Assembly: GCF_001513745.1 (NCBI RefSeq)
Contig: NZ_CP013380.1
Coordinates: 3,844,001-3,908,000 of the forward strand
Origin: Burkholderia humptydooensis
Lineage (GTDB): Bacteria > Pseudomonadota > Gammaproteobacteria > Burkholderiales > Burkholderiaceae
DNA: 64,000 bases
Direction: 5' to 3'
Within the stretch, counting starts at the first letter, position 1; each line of letters opens with the position of its first letter. This document shows positions 18,104 to 26,500 of the stretch, piece after piece. The notes below the pieces were generated by a model. The model was given only the letters and a program-made list of their open reading frames with translations, was not told where the DNA came from and made no database searches. The translations under genes were made by a program, and so were the position numbers.

Positions 18104-19351
18104 ATGAAAGCGCTCGCGTGGCTCGCCGGCACCGTCTGCGCGCTGCTCGCGGCCGAGCTGGTCTCGTTCGGCGACATCGGCCGCTTCGTCGCGCTGCTCG
18201 CCGACTTGCTCGCCGCGCTGTGCGCGATCGCGGCCGCATTCGGCTGCGCGTACACACTCGTCGCGGCCGCGCTCACGCACCGCTTCTTCGCGCGTGCGCC
18301 GCGCGAGCCGCGCGAGTGCCCGCCGGTGACGATCGTCAAGCCGCTGCACGGCACCGAGCGAACGCTGTTCGCGAATCTCGCGAGCTTTTGCGAGCAGCGC
18401 TACGACGGCCCGATCCAGTTCCTGTTCGGCGTGCACGATCGCGACGATCCCGCGCTGCGCGCCGTCGATGCATTGCGCGACGCGTTTCCCGGCGCGCACG
18501 TGACGATCGTCGCCGACGCCCGCCTGTACGGCCCGAACCGCAAGATCGCGAACCTCGTCAACATGCTGCCCGCCGCCGTGCACGACGTGCTGATCTTCGC
18601 GGACAGCGACGTGAGCGTCGGCCCCGACTACGTGCGGCACATCGTCGGCGAGCTCGGCGAACTGGACGTCGGGCTCGTCACCTGCGTCTATCGCGGTCGC
18701 CCGGACCCAGGTTTCTGGCCGCGCGTCGAGGCGCTCGTCACCAATCATCAGTTCCTGCCGGGCGTCGTGACGGGCCTCGCGCTGAAGCTCGCGCGACCAT
18801 GCTTCGGCCAGACGATCGCGATGCGCCGCGCGATGCTCGACGCGATCGGCGGCCTCGCGCAGTTCGCGCATCATCTCGCCGAGGATCACGCGATCGGCGA
18901 AGCCGTGCGCGCGCGCGGCGCGCGCGTCGTCGTGCCGCCGTTCGCGGTCGAGCACGGCTGCGTCGAGACGCGCGTCGCGCAGCTCGCCGAGCATGAATTG
19001 CGCTGGAGCCGCACGATCCGCGCGGTCGATCCGCTCGGCCACCTCGGCTCGCTGCTCACGCATCCGCTCGCGCTCACGCTGCTCGCCGGCGTGCTGTCGA
19101 GCGGCGCTGCGTGGGCGTGGCCGCTCGTGCCCGTCTCGCTCGCCGCGCGCGTCGCCGCGAAGTGCATCGTCGATCGCGCGACGCTGCGGCCGGTGCGCGA
19201 TCTGTGGCTGCTGCCGCTCGCGGACCTGATCGCATTCGGCATCTTCGTCGCGAGCTTCTCGTCGTCGCGCGTGATCTGGCGCGGCTTCAGCTTCGACGTC
19301 GACCGCGACGGCCGCCTGTGCCCCGCGCCGGAAAAACGCCCGAATGCCTGA
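18104..19351 (+). CDS. hpnI: Hopanoid biosynthesis glycosyltransferase HpnI
   Basis: A 415-residue membrane glycosyltransferase of the ceramide-glucosyltransferase-like family (GT21). N-terminal membrane helices (residues about 1-60) precede a GT-A domain starting VTIVKPLHGTE. Motifs include FADSDVSVGPDY (the DxD-type site), CVYRGR, and the C-terminal active-site block AEDHAIGE followed by RWSRTIR, equivalent to the family's (Q/R)xxRW. Three helices end the protein. HpnI adds N-acetylglucosamine to bacteriohopanetetrol on the way to glucosamine-linked hopanoids. It overlaps hpnL by eight bases, consistent with an operon for hopanoid modification and transport. Confidence 0.9.
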   Translation: MKALAWLAGTVCALLAAELVSFGDIGRFVALLADLLAALCAIAAAFGCAYTLVAAALTHRFFARAPREPRECPPVTIVKPLHGTERTLFANLASFCEQRYDGPIQFLFGVHDRDDPALRAVDALRDAFPGAHVTIVADARLYGPNRKIANLVNMLPAAVHDVLIFADSDVSVGPDYVRHIVGELGELDVGLVTCVYRGRPDPGFWPRVEALVTNHQFLPGVVTGLALKLARPCFGQTIAMRRAMLDAIGGLAQFAHHLAEDHAIGEAVRARGARVVVPPFAVEHGCVETRVAQLAEHELRWSRTIRAVDPLGHLGSLLTHPLALTLLAGVLSSGAAWAWPLVPVSLAARVAAKCIVDRATLRPVRDLWLLPLADLIAFGIFVASFSSSRVIWRGFSFDVDRDGRLCPAPEKRPNA

Positions 19352-20423
19352 TCGGCGTCACGCATCGAACACGTTTTTCTTCGTCATGCCAAACGAACTT
19401 ACGCAATCACGAAGCAATGCGCGCGACGCGCGCAACCGACGATTGATGCAGCATGCGGGGCGCATTGCAGCGCTCGCGGGGCTCGCGGTCTCGCTCTGGC
19501 TCGTCGCGCGCGACAATCCGCGCGCGGTGCTGGATCTGCTGCGCGCGGCGGGGATCGGCCTCGTCTTCGCCGCCGCGTCACATCTGCTGCCGATGCTCGC
19601 GAACGCGAAGGACTGGCAAACGCTGATCGCGCCACCGGATCGGCCGAGCCTGCGCGCGATGCTGCGACTCGTGTGGATTCGCGAATCGGTCAACGGGCTG
19701 CTGCCCGTTGCGCGCATCGGCGGCGAGTTCGCATCGTTCCGCTTGTTGCGCGCGCATGGCCTGACGGCACCCGCCACGGTCGCGAGCCTCGTGTCGGACA
19801 TGCAGCTCACGCTGATCAGCCAGGCACTTTTCGCGCTCGCGGGCGTCGGCTATCTGCTCGTGCACGCGACGTCGGACACCGCGCGCGTCGCCGGCATGTT
19901 CGCGTGGGGGCTCGCCGCGCTCGCGCCGCTCCTGATCCTGTTCGCGCTCGTTCAGCACGCGAAGCCGTTCGAGCGCGCGATGCATGCGCTCAATCGCGTC
20001 GCGGGCGGTCAGCTCGCATCGCTCGTCGAACGCTCCGCGCAGATCGACGAAGCGCTGAAGGCCGTCTGGCGGCGGCGCGGCACCGTCGTGCGCTATCTGT
20101 TCTTCTGGCAGCCGCTGCAACACCTCGCGACATCGCTCGAAATCTGGCTCGCGCTGCATTTTCTCGGCGCGCCCGTTTCGATCGTCGACGCGCTCGTGAT
20201 CGAAGCGCTGATCCAGGCGCTCAGCAGCGTCGCGTTCTTCGTGCCGGGCGGGCTCGGCGTGCAGGAAGGCGGCTTCGTGCTGATTGGCGGCGCGCTCGGG
20301 CTCGACCCGGCGACGTCGCTCGGGCTCGCGGGCGCGCGACGCATCCGCGATCTGCTGATCTTCGTGCCCGGCCTGTTCGCGTGGCAGCACGCGGAAAGCA
20401 CGGTCGCGGCGAACAGTTCGTGA
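19344..20423 (+). CDS. hpnL: Hopanoid-associated membrane protein HpnL (UPF0104/LPG-synthase-TM family)
   Basis: A 359-residue protein with six to eight helices and the lysylphosphatidylglycerol synthase TM family pattern: RESVNGLLPVARIGGEF, then SSVAFFVPGGLGVQEGGFVL near the C-terminus. HpnL-family proteins accompany hopanoid genes and are thought to help move or place hopanoids. The start at 19344 overlaps the hpnI stop (ATGCCTGA), suggesting coupling; later ATGs at 19386 and 19446 lack ribosome sites but would also give an intact first helix. Regulated presumably with hpnI. Confidence 0.85.
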   Translation: MPDRRHASNTFFFVMPNELTQSRSNARDARNRRLMQHAGRIAALAGLAVSLWLVARDNPRAVLDLLRAAGIGLVFAAASHLLPMLANAKDWQTLIAPPDRPSLRAMLRLVWIRESVNGLLPVARIGGEFASFRLLRAHGLTAPATVASLVSDMQLTLISQALFALAGVGYLLVHATSDTARVAGMFAWGLAALAPLLILFALVQHAKPFERAMHALNRVAGGQLASLVERSAQIDEALKAVWRRRGTVVRYLFFWQPLQHLATSLEIWLALHFLGAPVSIVDALVIEALIQALSSVAFFVPGGLGVQEGGFVLIGGALGLDPATSLGLAGARRIRDLLIFVPGLFAWQHAESTVAANSS

Positions 20424-20739
20424 GCGATCGGCGCACTGCGTCGTGATTCGTGCGATTCGCGCGGTTCGCGCGGTTCGCCGTCACGCCATTTTCAATTTCC
20501 ACCGGCATGATCGGATCGGGCCGGACGGCTCGTCACGCGGCGCAATAATCGAAGCAATTGACGCCGCACTCGAACCGCCACGACGCGAGGCCCTCGCTCA
20601 CGATACGGTAACGCTTCCCCGTTGCGATGATTTCTTGTAACGTTTGCAAGCCGTTGGTGGAGACGAGAACTGCGGAATCGCGACGGGAAACCGGCTGCGG
20701 TCCGCAACGAATACAAAAGACACAACAAAAGGAGAGGGC
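20424..20739. other. Intergenic region
   Basis: About 315 bases. Near the start there is a short direct repetition of the type 'gcgattcgcgcggttcgcgcggttcgc' split over 20451-20480. The AT-richer part around 20690-20735 probably holds the promoter of the next gene. No other gene seen. Confidence 0.4.
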
Positions 20740-21303
20740 ATGCGATGGCAATACCCTGTTGCGGCCGCGCTCGCGATCGCCGCATTCGTGTGGGCCTGCG
20801 CGCGAATCGTGTCGACCGATGCGGCGCCCGCCGCCACGCCGGCCGAGCAAACAAAATCACCCGCGCCCGCAGCGCTCGCGAGCGCATTCGCCGTCGCATC
20901 GGCGGCGGCGCCGCACGGCGCGCCGCCACCGCTACCCCCTCGCGTCATCGAATACATCGCGCATGAATACGCGGATTCGGCCGTCACGCGCGAAGCGCTC
21001 ACGCAGATCGCATACGGCTGGAGCCAGGCGGTCAACGACGTCCACGATCCGGGCGACGCCAAGACGGCCGGCGACGCGATCGCGAAAGGCATCGCATGCG
21101 CGCTGAGCGCGCGCGTGCTCGCGAAGGCGGGCGTCGACCAGCAGACGATGCTCGACCGGATCAAGAGCACGCGCGCGATCATGCTCGACACCGAAGCCGA
21201 CACGCTCGCGTACATCCGCTTCCAGTCGCTCGCGGGCGGCCAGTTCTTCGACGATCCCGGCCCCGCATCGTGCGGCTTCAACCCGACGTCCATGCCGAAT
21301 TGA
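20740..21303 (+). CDS. Exported or membrane-anchored protein of unknown function
   Basis: A 187-residue protein starting MRWQYPVAAALAIAAF at an ATG with AAGGAGA eight bases upstream. The N-terminal hydrophobic segment is an uncleaved anchor or signal peptide, followed by an Ala/Pro-rich linker and a helical domain (YADSAVTREALTQIAYGW to MLDTEADTLAYIRFQSL). Two cysteines (CA near 133 and CGF near the end) could form a disulfide. No family recognised. It is 47 bases before the hydrolase-like gene and may be co-transcribed. Confidence 0.7.
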   Translation: MRWQYPVAAALAIAAFVWACARIVSTDAAPAATPAEQTKSPAPAALASAFAVASAAAPHGAPPPLPPRVIEYIAHEYADSAVTREALTQIAYGWSQAVNDVHDPGDAKTAGDAIAKGIACALSARVLAKAGVDQQTMLDRIKSTRAIMLDTEADTLAYIRFQSLAGGQFFDDPGPASCGFNPTSMPN

Positions 21304-21350
21304 GTTCACCGACGCCGTAGCGCTTCAACCACCATCCGAGGGGACTTTCG

Positions 21351-22184
21351 ATGAAAAAGTTAGTGACGCTGACGATTGCCGGCGCGCTCGTCGCGCTGCC
21401 CTGTTCTATGCACCTGAACGCCGCGCATGCGGCGACGGTCACGCCGGCCGCAGCGGCCTCGCCCGGCTCCGCGATCGTGTTCGTCAACGGCATCAACAAT
21501 ACGTTCGACGATGCGGTCGCGAGCCTGCAAGTGCTGAAGAACCAGTTGAACGCGCGCGACGCGAACAACGCATACGTGTACGGCAACGCATATAACGCGA
21601 CGCAAGGCACGTTCAGCGACCTGTGGCAGGTGTTCAAGCAGAAATCGGTCGAAGGCGCGAGCCCGGCGGACTTCTGGCGCGCGATCGACGGCGGCGCGAT
21701 TCCCGCGGGCGGCATGGACGCGGCACTGCAACAGAAATACATCGACATCCTGACGAAGAGCGAGACTCCCGAGCTGCCCGATCACCTGAACCAGTACCGC
21801 ACGTATCTGCAGCAGAACCGCAAGGTCGTGCTCGTCGGCCACTCGCAGGGCACGCTGTACGCGAACTTCGAGATGAATCTGCTGATCACGGGACCGGAGC
21901 GCGCACAAGGCAAGATCAGCTCGGTGAACGTCGGCAACGCGGCGCGCTATCTGCTGCCGGGCTCGAGCTATCTGACGTCGTCGTCGGACACGGTGATCGG
22001 CAGCCTCGGCCTCGTGCAGACGGTGATGCCGTCGAACTTCTCGCTCGGCCTGCATCTGCTCACCGATCCGCTCGGCCATTCGTTCACGAAGATCTACCTG
22101 AACCCGTCGTTCGCGGCGGCCGGGCAGATCCTCACGCAAGTGTCGCAGCAGGCGAACAGCGCGACGAAGGCTGCCATGCGCTGA
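21351..22184 (+). CDS. Secreted alpha/beta-hydrolase-like protein
   Basis: A 277-residue protein. Signal peptide MKKLVTLTIAGALVALP through NAAHA, then a hydrolase-like domain opening FVNGINNTFDDA. The nucleophile-elbow motif GHSQG (in VVLVGHSQGTLYANF) sits near residue 165. Candidate acid and histidine residues lie after it (LLTDPLGHSF, with the His in a typical late position). This suggests a periplasmic or secreted esterase/lipase-type enzyme, but no substrate can be named. A strong hairpin at 22206-22229 follows and separates it from the convergent porin. Confidence 0.75.
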   Translation: MKKLVTLTIAGALVALPCSMHLNAAHAATVTPAAAASPGSAIVFVNGINNTFDDAVASLQVLKNQLNARDANNAYVYGNAYNATQGTFSDLWQVFKQKSVEGASPADFWRAIDGGAIPAGGMDAALQQKYIDILTKSETPELPDHLNQYRTYLQQNRKVVLVGHSQGTLYANFEMNLLITGPERAQGKISSVNVGNAARYLLPGSSYLTSSSDTVIGSLGLVQTVMPSNFSLGLHLLTDPLGHSFTKIYLNPSFAAAGQILTQVSQQANSATKAAMR

Positions 22185-22205
22185 GGCAGCGCTGCCGCCA
22201 CGAGA

Positions 22206-22229
22206 AAGGCCCGCTTTTGCGCGGGCCTT
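22206..22229. terminator. Hairpin terminator between convergent genes
   Basis: AAGGCCCGC (22206-22214) pairs with GCGGGCCTT (22221-22229), a perfect 9-bp stem with a six-base loop. T-runs are short on both sides, but the position between two convergent stops fits a bidirectional terminator. Confidence 0.65.
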
Positions 22230-22257
22230 CCACGGACGCCGAGCGACGCCGAAACGC

Positions 22258-23391
22258 TCAGAAGATGTTGCGCAGACCGATCGCGACGCCCGTCTGGTTG
22301 CTGCGGCCCGGCATCTCGACCGTCGCCGCGCCGTTCACCTTGTTGAAATCGACGGTGCCGTAGATCTCGGTGCGCTTCGACAGCGCATATTCGACGAGGC
22401 CGACGACCGTATAGCGATTGCCGCTGTCGAGCTGGCCGTTCGCGATCGTCGCGTTGCGCATCCGGTCGTAGTAGAACGCGCCCGTCAGCGTGAGCGCGGG
22501 CGTCGCCTGCCAGCTCACGCCGGCGAACGGACCGTCGTCGATCCGGCCGGTGCGCTTCGGCGCGCCGTTCGTGAAGAGGCCGGGCTGCTGCGCGAGCACT
22601 GTGTCGACGAAGCCGGTGTCGTCCTTCGAATGCAGGTAGCCCGCGTAGATCTTCGCCTTGCTGAACGCGTAGACGACGTTCGCGTGATAGATCGTCTGCT
22701 TGCGGTTCGAGTTGTCGCTGTTCTGCTGCACGCCCGCCGCGACGCTGACCGGCCCGGCGACGTACGACAGCGAGAAGCCGTACATGTTGCCCGCGCCCAT
22801 GTGGCCCGGAAGCTGGCCGGAAAAGCCGCCCGCGCCCGTCGACGTCGAGTCGGTGCCGAACGAGTACATCGCGCCGATCGTCAGGCCGCCGAACGTGCCG
22901 CGATACTTGACCGAGTTGTCCGCGTACAGGCCCGCGCCGAGCGCGACGGGCAGCCACGCGTTTTCCAGATAGTTGCCGACCGTCAGCGGATCGTACGTGT
23001 CGCTCAGCAGATCGAACAGCACCGTCTTCTGGCGGCCGAGCGTCACGGTGCCGTACTGGCTCGTCAGGCCGACGTATGCGGCGCGATTGAAGATGCGCTT
23101 GCTGTCCGAGAACGAGCCGTCCTGCAGATTGACGCCGCTCTCGAGATTGAAGACCGCCTTCAGGCCGCCGCCCAGGTCTTCGCTGCCGTGCAGGCCGATG
23201 CGGCTATTGGTGATCGCGCCGTTCGTCATGAAAAAGCGGCCGTCGTTCTGCGCATTCGAGTTGCTCAGGTAACGCAGGCTCACGTCCGCGACGCCCCAGA
23301 GCGTCACCGAGCTTTGCGCCATCGCCTGCTGGCCTGCGATCGCCAGCATTGCTCCTCCTACCAGTCCCGCGATCTTGGTGGTTTGCTTCAT
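22258..23391 (-). CDS. Gram-negative general porin (OpcP/OmpC-like)
   Basis: A 377-residue trimeric-porin-type protein. Start MKQTTKIAGLVGGAM has GGAAAG six bases upstream; the signal peptide ends AMAQ. Barrel features: SSVTLWGVADVSLRYLSN at the N-terminus, NSRIGLHGSEDLGGGLKAVF, the constriction-loop region SDTYDPLTVGNYLENAW, and a C-terminal GLRNIF with terminal Phe. This matches the beta-proteobacterial Gram-negative porin family common in Burkholderia. It lets small hydrophilic solutes cross the outer membrane. The 245 bases upstream include an AT-rich patch (23480-23515, a run of seven A) likely to hold the promoter. Confidence 0.93.
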   Translation of the reverse strand: MKQTTKIAGLVGGAMLAIAGQQAMAQSSVTLWGVADVSLRYLSNSNAQNDGRFFMTNGAITNSRIGLHGSEDLGGGLKAVFNLESGVNLQDGSFSDSKRIFNRAAYVGLTSQYGTVTLGRQKTVLFDLLSDTYDPLTVGNYLENAWLPVALGAGLYADNSVKYRGTFGGLTIGAMYSFGTDSTSTGAGGFSGQLPGHMGAGNMYGFSLSYVAGPVSVAAGVQQNSDNSNRKQTIYHANVVYAFSKAKIYAGYLHSKDDTGFVDTVLAQQPGLFTNGAPKRTGRIDDGPFAGVSWQATPALTLTGAFYYDRMRNATIANGQLDSGNRYTVVGLVEYALSKRTEIYGTVDFNKVNGAATVEMPGRSNQTGVAIGLRNIF

Positions 23392-23636
23392 GAGCTTTCC
23401 TTTGTGAATTGTCTCCGTCTCTTCTCCGGCCGTGGCCGCGGCCGCGGCCGGCTCGCCGCGCGCGGCGAGCCCACGAATCATATGACGATGTAAGGTCTGT
23501 AAAAAAATAAACGCCGCGAGAATCGCGGCGTTGTCGTGGTGATGCAACGGCGGGCGCTTGCCGAATGGATCGGCGAGTTTCATCACCCGCTCCCGGCCGT
23601 GGCGTTCGGCGCGGCGGCGAGCGCGCGATGCCTCCT

Positions 23637-24383
23637 CTATCGCTCGGCGCGTTCGGCGGATGCGCCACGCGGCGCGGCGCGCGCGACGGATTCGTCCTTC
23701 GGGACGCCGCCGCCCGCATCGCGGCGCGCGCGCCGCACGATCTCGGCGAACGCCGCAACGAGCAGCAGCACCGCGCCCCACAGCGCGCCGTCGCCGACGA
23801 TCCGCGTGACGAAGCCGCCCGCCACCGCGCCCGCGAGAAAGCACAAGCTGATCACGGCGAGCAGGCCGGAATCGCGCAGCGCGAGCGCGTCGTAACGCGG
23901 AATCAGCCCGGCGAACAGCAACTGCGCGGAACGCCTCAGATTGCCCGTCGTCATCACCGACGTGTACGACAGATTCTCGAGATGCGTGAACGACAGCGTC
24001 TGCAACGTCGCGACGAACGAAATGCCCGGAATCAGCCACGCGCTCGACATCGCGGGCCAGCCGGCCGACGCGAACGCGAGAAAGCCGATCTCGACGATCA
24101 GGCTGATGAACGCGGCGTGCCGGATCCAGCCCTTCTGCGCGGCGAGGCCGAGCGTGTGCGCGACGAACACCGCGATCACGAAGCCCGCGAGCGGCGGCAC
24201 GTGATGCAGCGCCTGCGCCCACTCGCCCGCCGCCGCATTGATCCCGAGCAGCGCGACGTTGCCCGTCATCGTGTTCGCGAACACGTGGCCGTGGCCGACG
24301 TATGTGTATGCGTCGAGATAGCCGCCCGACAGCGTGAGCAGCGATGCGACCGTCAGGTTGCGGCTGGCGGCGTCGGGATTCAT
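23637..24383 (-). CDS. DUF1275 (YoaK-type) membrane protein
   Basis: A 248-residue protein with about six helices. Family blocks are LTLSGGYLDAYTYVGHGHVFANTMTGN without the last residues at the start, and LSYTSVMTTGNLRR in the middle. The ATG at 24383 is preferred: the open frame upstream overlaps yjdM and adds a charged segment with no motif. DUF1275 proteins are predicted transporters of unknown substrate. The gene starts within 18 bases after the yjdM start side stop... that is, it follows yjdM on the same strand with its start overlapping the last bases of the yjdM intergenic end, consistent with co-transcription. Confidence 0.85.
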   Translation of the reverse strand: MNPDAASRNLTVASLLTLSGGYLDAYTYVGHGHVFANTMTGNVALLGINAAAGEWAQALHHVPPLAGFVIAVFVAHTLGLAAQKGWIRHAAFISLIVEIGFLAFASAGWPAMSSAWLIPGISFVATLQTLSFTHLENLSYTSVMTTGNLRRSAQLLFAGLIPRYDALALRDSGLLAVISLCFLAGAVAGGFVTRIVGDGALWGAVLLLVAAFAEIVRRARRDAGGGVPKDESVARAAPRGASAERAER

Positions 24384-24400
24384 CGTCCGTCGCGCGCCGC

Positions 24401-24745
24401 TCAGACCTTCTTCAGATAGCACGCCTTCAGCATGAAGTTGCCGGCGTCCATCTTGCAGTCGACTTCGTGATCGCCGCCGACGAGACGGATGCTCTTCACC
24501 TTCGTGCCCATCTTCAGCGTGATCGACGAACCCTTCACCTTCAGGTCCTTGATCAGCACGACCGAGTCGCCGTCGTCGAGCACGTTGCCGTTCGCGTCCT
24601 TCACGACGGCGGCCGCGTCATCATCGGCGGCGCTCGCGTCGCCGGCGATCGGCCATTCGTGCCCGCAGTCCGCGCAAATATACTGTTCGCCGTCCGGATA
24701 CGTGTTTTCCATTGCGCATTGAGGGCAGGCGGGAAGTGTCGACAT
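24401..24745 (-). CDS. yjdM: PhnA/YjdM family zinc-ribbon protein
   Basis: A 114-residue protein with an N-terminal zinc ribbon (CPQC near residue 8 and CADCGHEW near 27), an acidic Ala/Asp linker, and the C-terminal PhnA SH3-like domain (DGDSVVLIKDLKVKGSS, then IRLVGGDHEVDCKMD). The start MSTLPACPQC is chosen because the zinc ribbon begins right after it. The historical 'phosphonoacetate hydrolase' name belongs to a different protein, so no enzymatic role should be assumed. The DUF1275 gene follows 17 bases downstream. Confidence 0.9.
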   Translation of the reverse strand: MSTLPACPQCAMENTYPDGEQYICADCGHEWPIAGDASAADDDAAAVVKDANGNVLDDGDSVVLIKDLKVKGSSITLKMGTKVKSIRLVGGDHEVDCKMDAGNFMLKACYLKKV

Positions 24746-24857
24746 GGTGTTGAAGCCTTGTTTGCAATTGAACGAATGCATGAAAGTATACTCGCCCGCA
24801 CGCACGCGCCGACCGCGCCCGGCGATCCGTCTCCCGATTCACTGCATCCGCCCTGCC

Positions 24858-25196
24858 ATGAAAGCCGTCAAGTTCTTCCTGCGCTATACCCTCGTGCCGT
24901 TCATCGCGATCGTGCTCGTCGTCGTGTGGGCGTTCAATCGCGAATCGGACGAAATCGATGCGCGCCAGTACGCGGCGCTCGTCGCCGCCTATCCGGGCTT
25001 CACGCCGGACCTTCAGGACGAAGTGAATCGCGCGATGCGCGACGGCAAGCTCGCGAAGTCCGATTACGCGTCGATCGTCCGCGATTCGCTCAACCACGGC
25101 TATGTGCTCGACTGGTCGTCGACGAACGTCGATCTGAACGCCGAGCGCGGCAAGCTCCTCGGCCTCGTGAAAAGCGGCGCGCGCACGCCGGGCTGA
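24858..25196 (+). CDS. Membrane-anchored protein of unknown function
   Basis: A 112-residue protein with one N-terminal helix (FFLRYTLVPFIAIVLVVVWAF) and a short periplasmic or cytosolic helical domain (LVAAYPGFTPDLQDEVNRAM, then DYASIVRDSLNHGYVLDW). Starts MKAVKFFLRY. Only a weak ribosome site is visible. Divergent from yjdM, with an intergenic distance of 112 bases that must hold both promoters. No family recognised. Confidence 0.65.
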   Translation: MKAVKFFLRYTLVPFIAIVLVVVWAFNRESDEIDARQYAALVAAYPGFTPDLQDEVNRAMRDGKLAKSDYASIVRDSLNHGYVLDWSSTNVDLNAERGKLLGLVKSGARTPG

Positions 25197-25279
25197 CGCC
25201 TCCCGTGAAGCGCCCGGCTCCCGCGCGCGGAGCCGGGATTCGCGGATGGCTGCGCATCGCGCACCGCCCCAGGGCGCGT

Positions 25280-25810
25280 CTACGCGAAAAATCCGCCGGC
25301 GAGCCCGGCGAGCGCGCCGCCCGCGAGCAGCCACAGCGGATGCACGCGCGTCCGGTACGCGAGCGCCGCGACCGCCGCGGTGATCCCCCATTGCAGCGCC
25401 GAGCGGTTCGACGCCTCGGAGATCAGCACCGCGCTCGCGACGACGAGGCCCGCGGTGACGGGCATCATCCCCTGCTGCACGTAGCGCCGCCACGGCTTGT
25501 CCCTGAAGCGCTCCCACGCGTGCAGCGCGAGCATCGTCACGATCGACGACGGCCCGAACTTCGCGACCGACGATACGAGAAGGCCCGGCCAGCTCGCAAC
25601 GTGCCAGCCGACGAGCGGCACGATCATCATGTTCGGCCCGGGCGCCGCCTGCGCGAGCGCGAAGAGCGCGGTGAACGCCTGCGCGCTCATCCAGTGATGC
25701 ACGTCGACGACCTGCCGCTGCATCTCCGGCAGGATCGTGTTGCCGCCGCCGAACGCGAGCAGCGAAAGCTGGCCGAAGATCGCCGCGAGTGCGGCAAGCG
25801 TGCCGCTCAT
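25280..25810 (-). CDS. chrA: Chromate transporter ChrA half, second subunit
   Basis: A 176-residue short-chain ChrA protein, one of a split pair. Family motifs are FGQLSLLAFGGGNTILPEM at the start and AQAAPGPNMMIVPLVGW. About five helices, ending LAGLAGGFFA. Its ATG overlaps the stop of the upstream half by four bases (ATGA), so the two are translated together and presumably assemble with opposite membrane topology, as known for short-chain CHR pairs. CHR proteins export chromate, though many natural members have an unknown physiological anion. Confidence 0.9.
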   Translation of the reverse strand: MSGTLAALAAIFGQLSLLAFGGGNTILPEMQRQVVDVHHWMSAQAFTALFALAQAAPGPNMMIVPLVGWHVASWPGLLVSSVAKFGPSSIVTMLALHAWERFRDKPWRRYVQQGMMPVTAGLVVASAVLISEASNRSALQWGITAAVAALAYRTRVHPLWLLAGGALAGLAGGFFA

Positions 25811-26403
25811 CGCCGCACTCCCTGCGCGCCCGCATTCGCGCCGCGCGGCGCGCGCGATGCGAGCCAGATGCTCATGGGCGTCAGCACGAGCATCGTCGGC
25901 AGCAGCGGCGCGCGCAGCAGCGCGATCGCGACGAACGCGAGCGCCGCGACGCACGCGCCCGCGCGCATGTGGCGCAGCGGCTTCGCGACCTTCACCGCCA
26001 TCGCGACCAGCAGGCCCGCCGCGGCCGCCGCGAGGCCGCCGAACAGATGGTGGACGGCCGGATTCTGCTGCGTCCTCGCATACAGCACGCCGAGCGCGAT
26101 GACGACGAGCGTCGGCCCGGCGACGAGGCCGAGCAGGCCCGCGATCGCGCCCGGCACGCCGCGAAACCGCATGCCGACCGCGACCGACAGGTTGATCACG
26201 TTGCCGCCCGGCAGAAACTGGCAAAGGCCGAGCAGATCGGTGAACTCGTCGGCGCTCAGCCAGCGGCGCTCCTCGACGAGCGCGCGGCGCGCGAACGGCA
26301 GCGCGCCGCCGAACGAGATCAGCCCGAGGCCGAGAAAGCCTGCGAACAGATCGGCAACGCTCACGTCGAGCGCATCGCCGCCAGGTCCGGAACGAGATTG
26401 CAT
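25807..26403 (-). CDS. chrA: Chromate transporter ChrA half, first subunit
   Basis: A 198-residue ChrA half with the family signature FLGLGLISFGGALPFARR and CQFLPGGNVINLSVAVG. Start MQSRSGPGGD is preferred because GAGGA lies a few bases upstream; an ATG seven codons earlier is possible. It is the first gene of the two-gene unit and is divergent from the LysR regulator at 26501, whose leader contains a palindrome (26479-26499). That arrangement suggests control of the transporter by that regulator. Confidence 0.9.
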   Translation of the reverse strand: MQSRSGPGGDALDVSVADLFAGFLGLGLISFGGALPFARRALVEERRWLSADEFTDLLGLCQFLPGGNVINLSVAVGMRFRGVPGAIAGLLGLVAGPTLVVIALGVLYARTQQNPAVHHLFGGLAAAAAGLLVAMAVKVAKPLRHMRAGACVAALAFVAIALLRAPLLPTMLVLTPMSIWLASRAPRGANAGAQGVRR

Positions 26404-26478
26404 GGGAGTCCTCGTGATTTTCACGAACCGAGATTACGCCCGTTCGCCGTGGACTCCAAACGATTTTATCGGCGCGCC

Positions 26479-26499
26479 CTTGTGATCTAGAATCACAAG
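26479..26499. promoter_or_regulatory. Palindromic operator between chrA pair and LysR gene
   Basis: CTTGTGAT (26479-26486) and ATCACAAG (26492-26499) form a perfect inverted repeat with a five-base centre. It fits the T-N11-A rule for LysR-type sites and ends two bases before the regulator's ATG, so binding there would probably repress the regulator itself. Confidence 0.6.
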
Positions 26500-26500
26500 C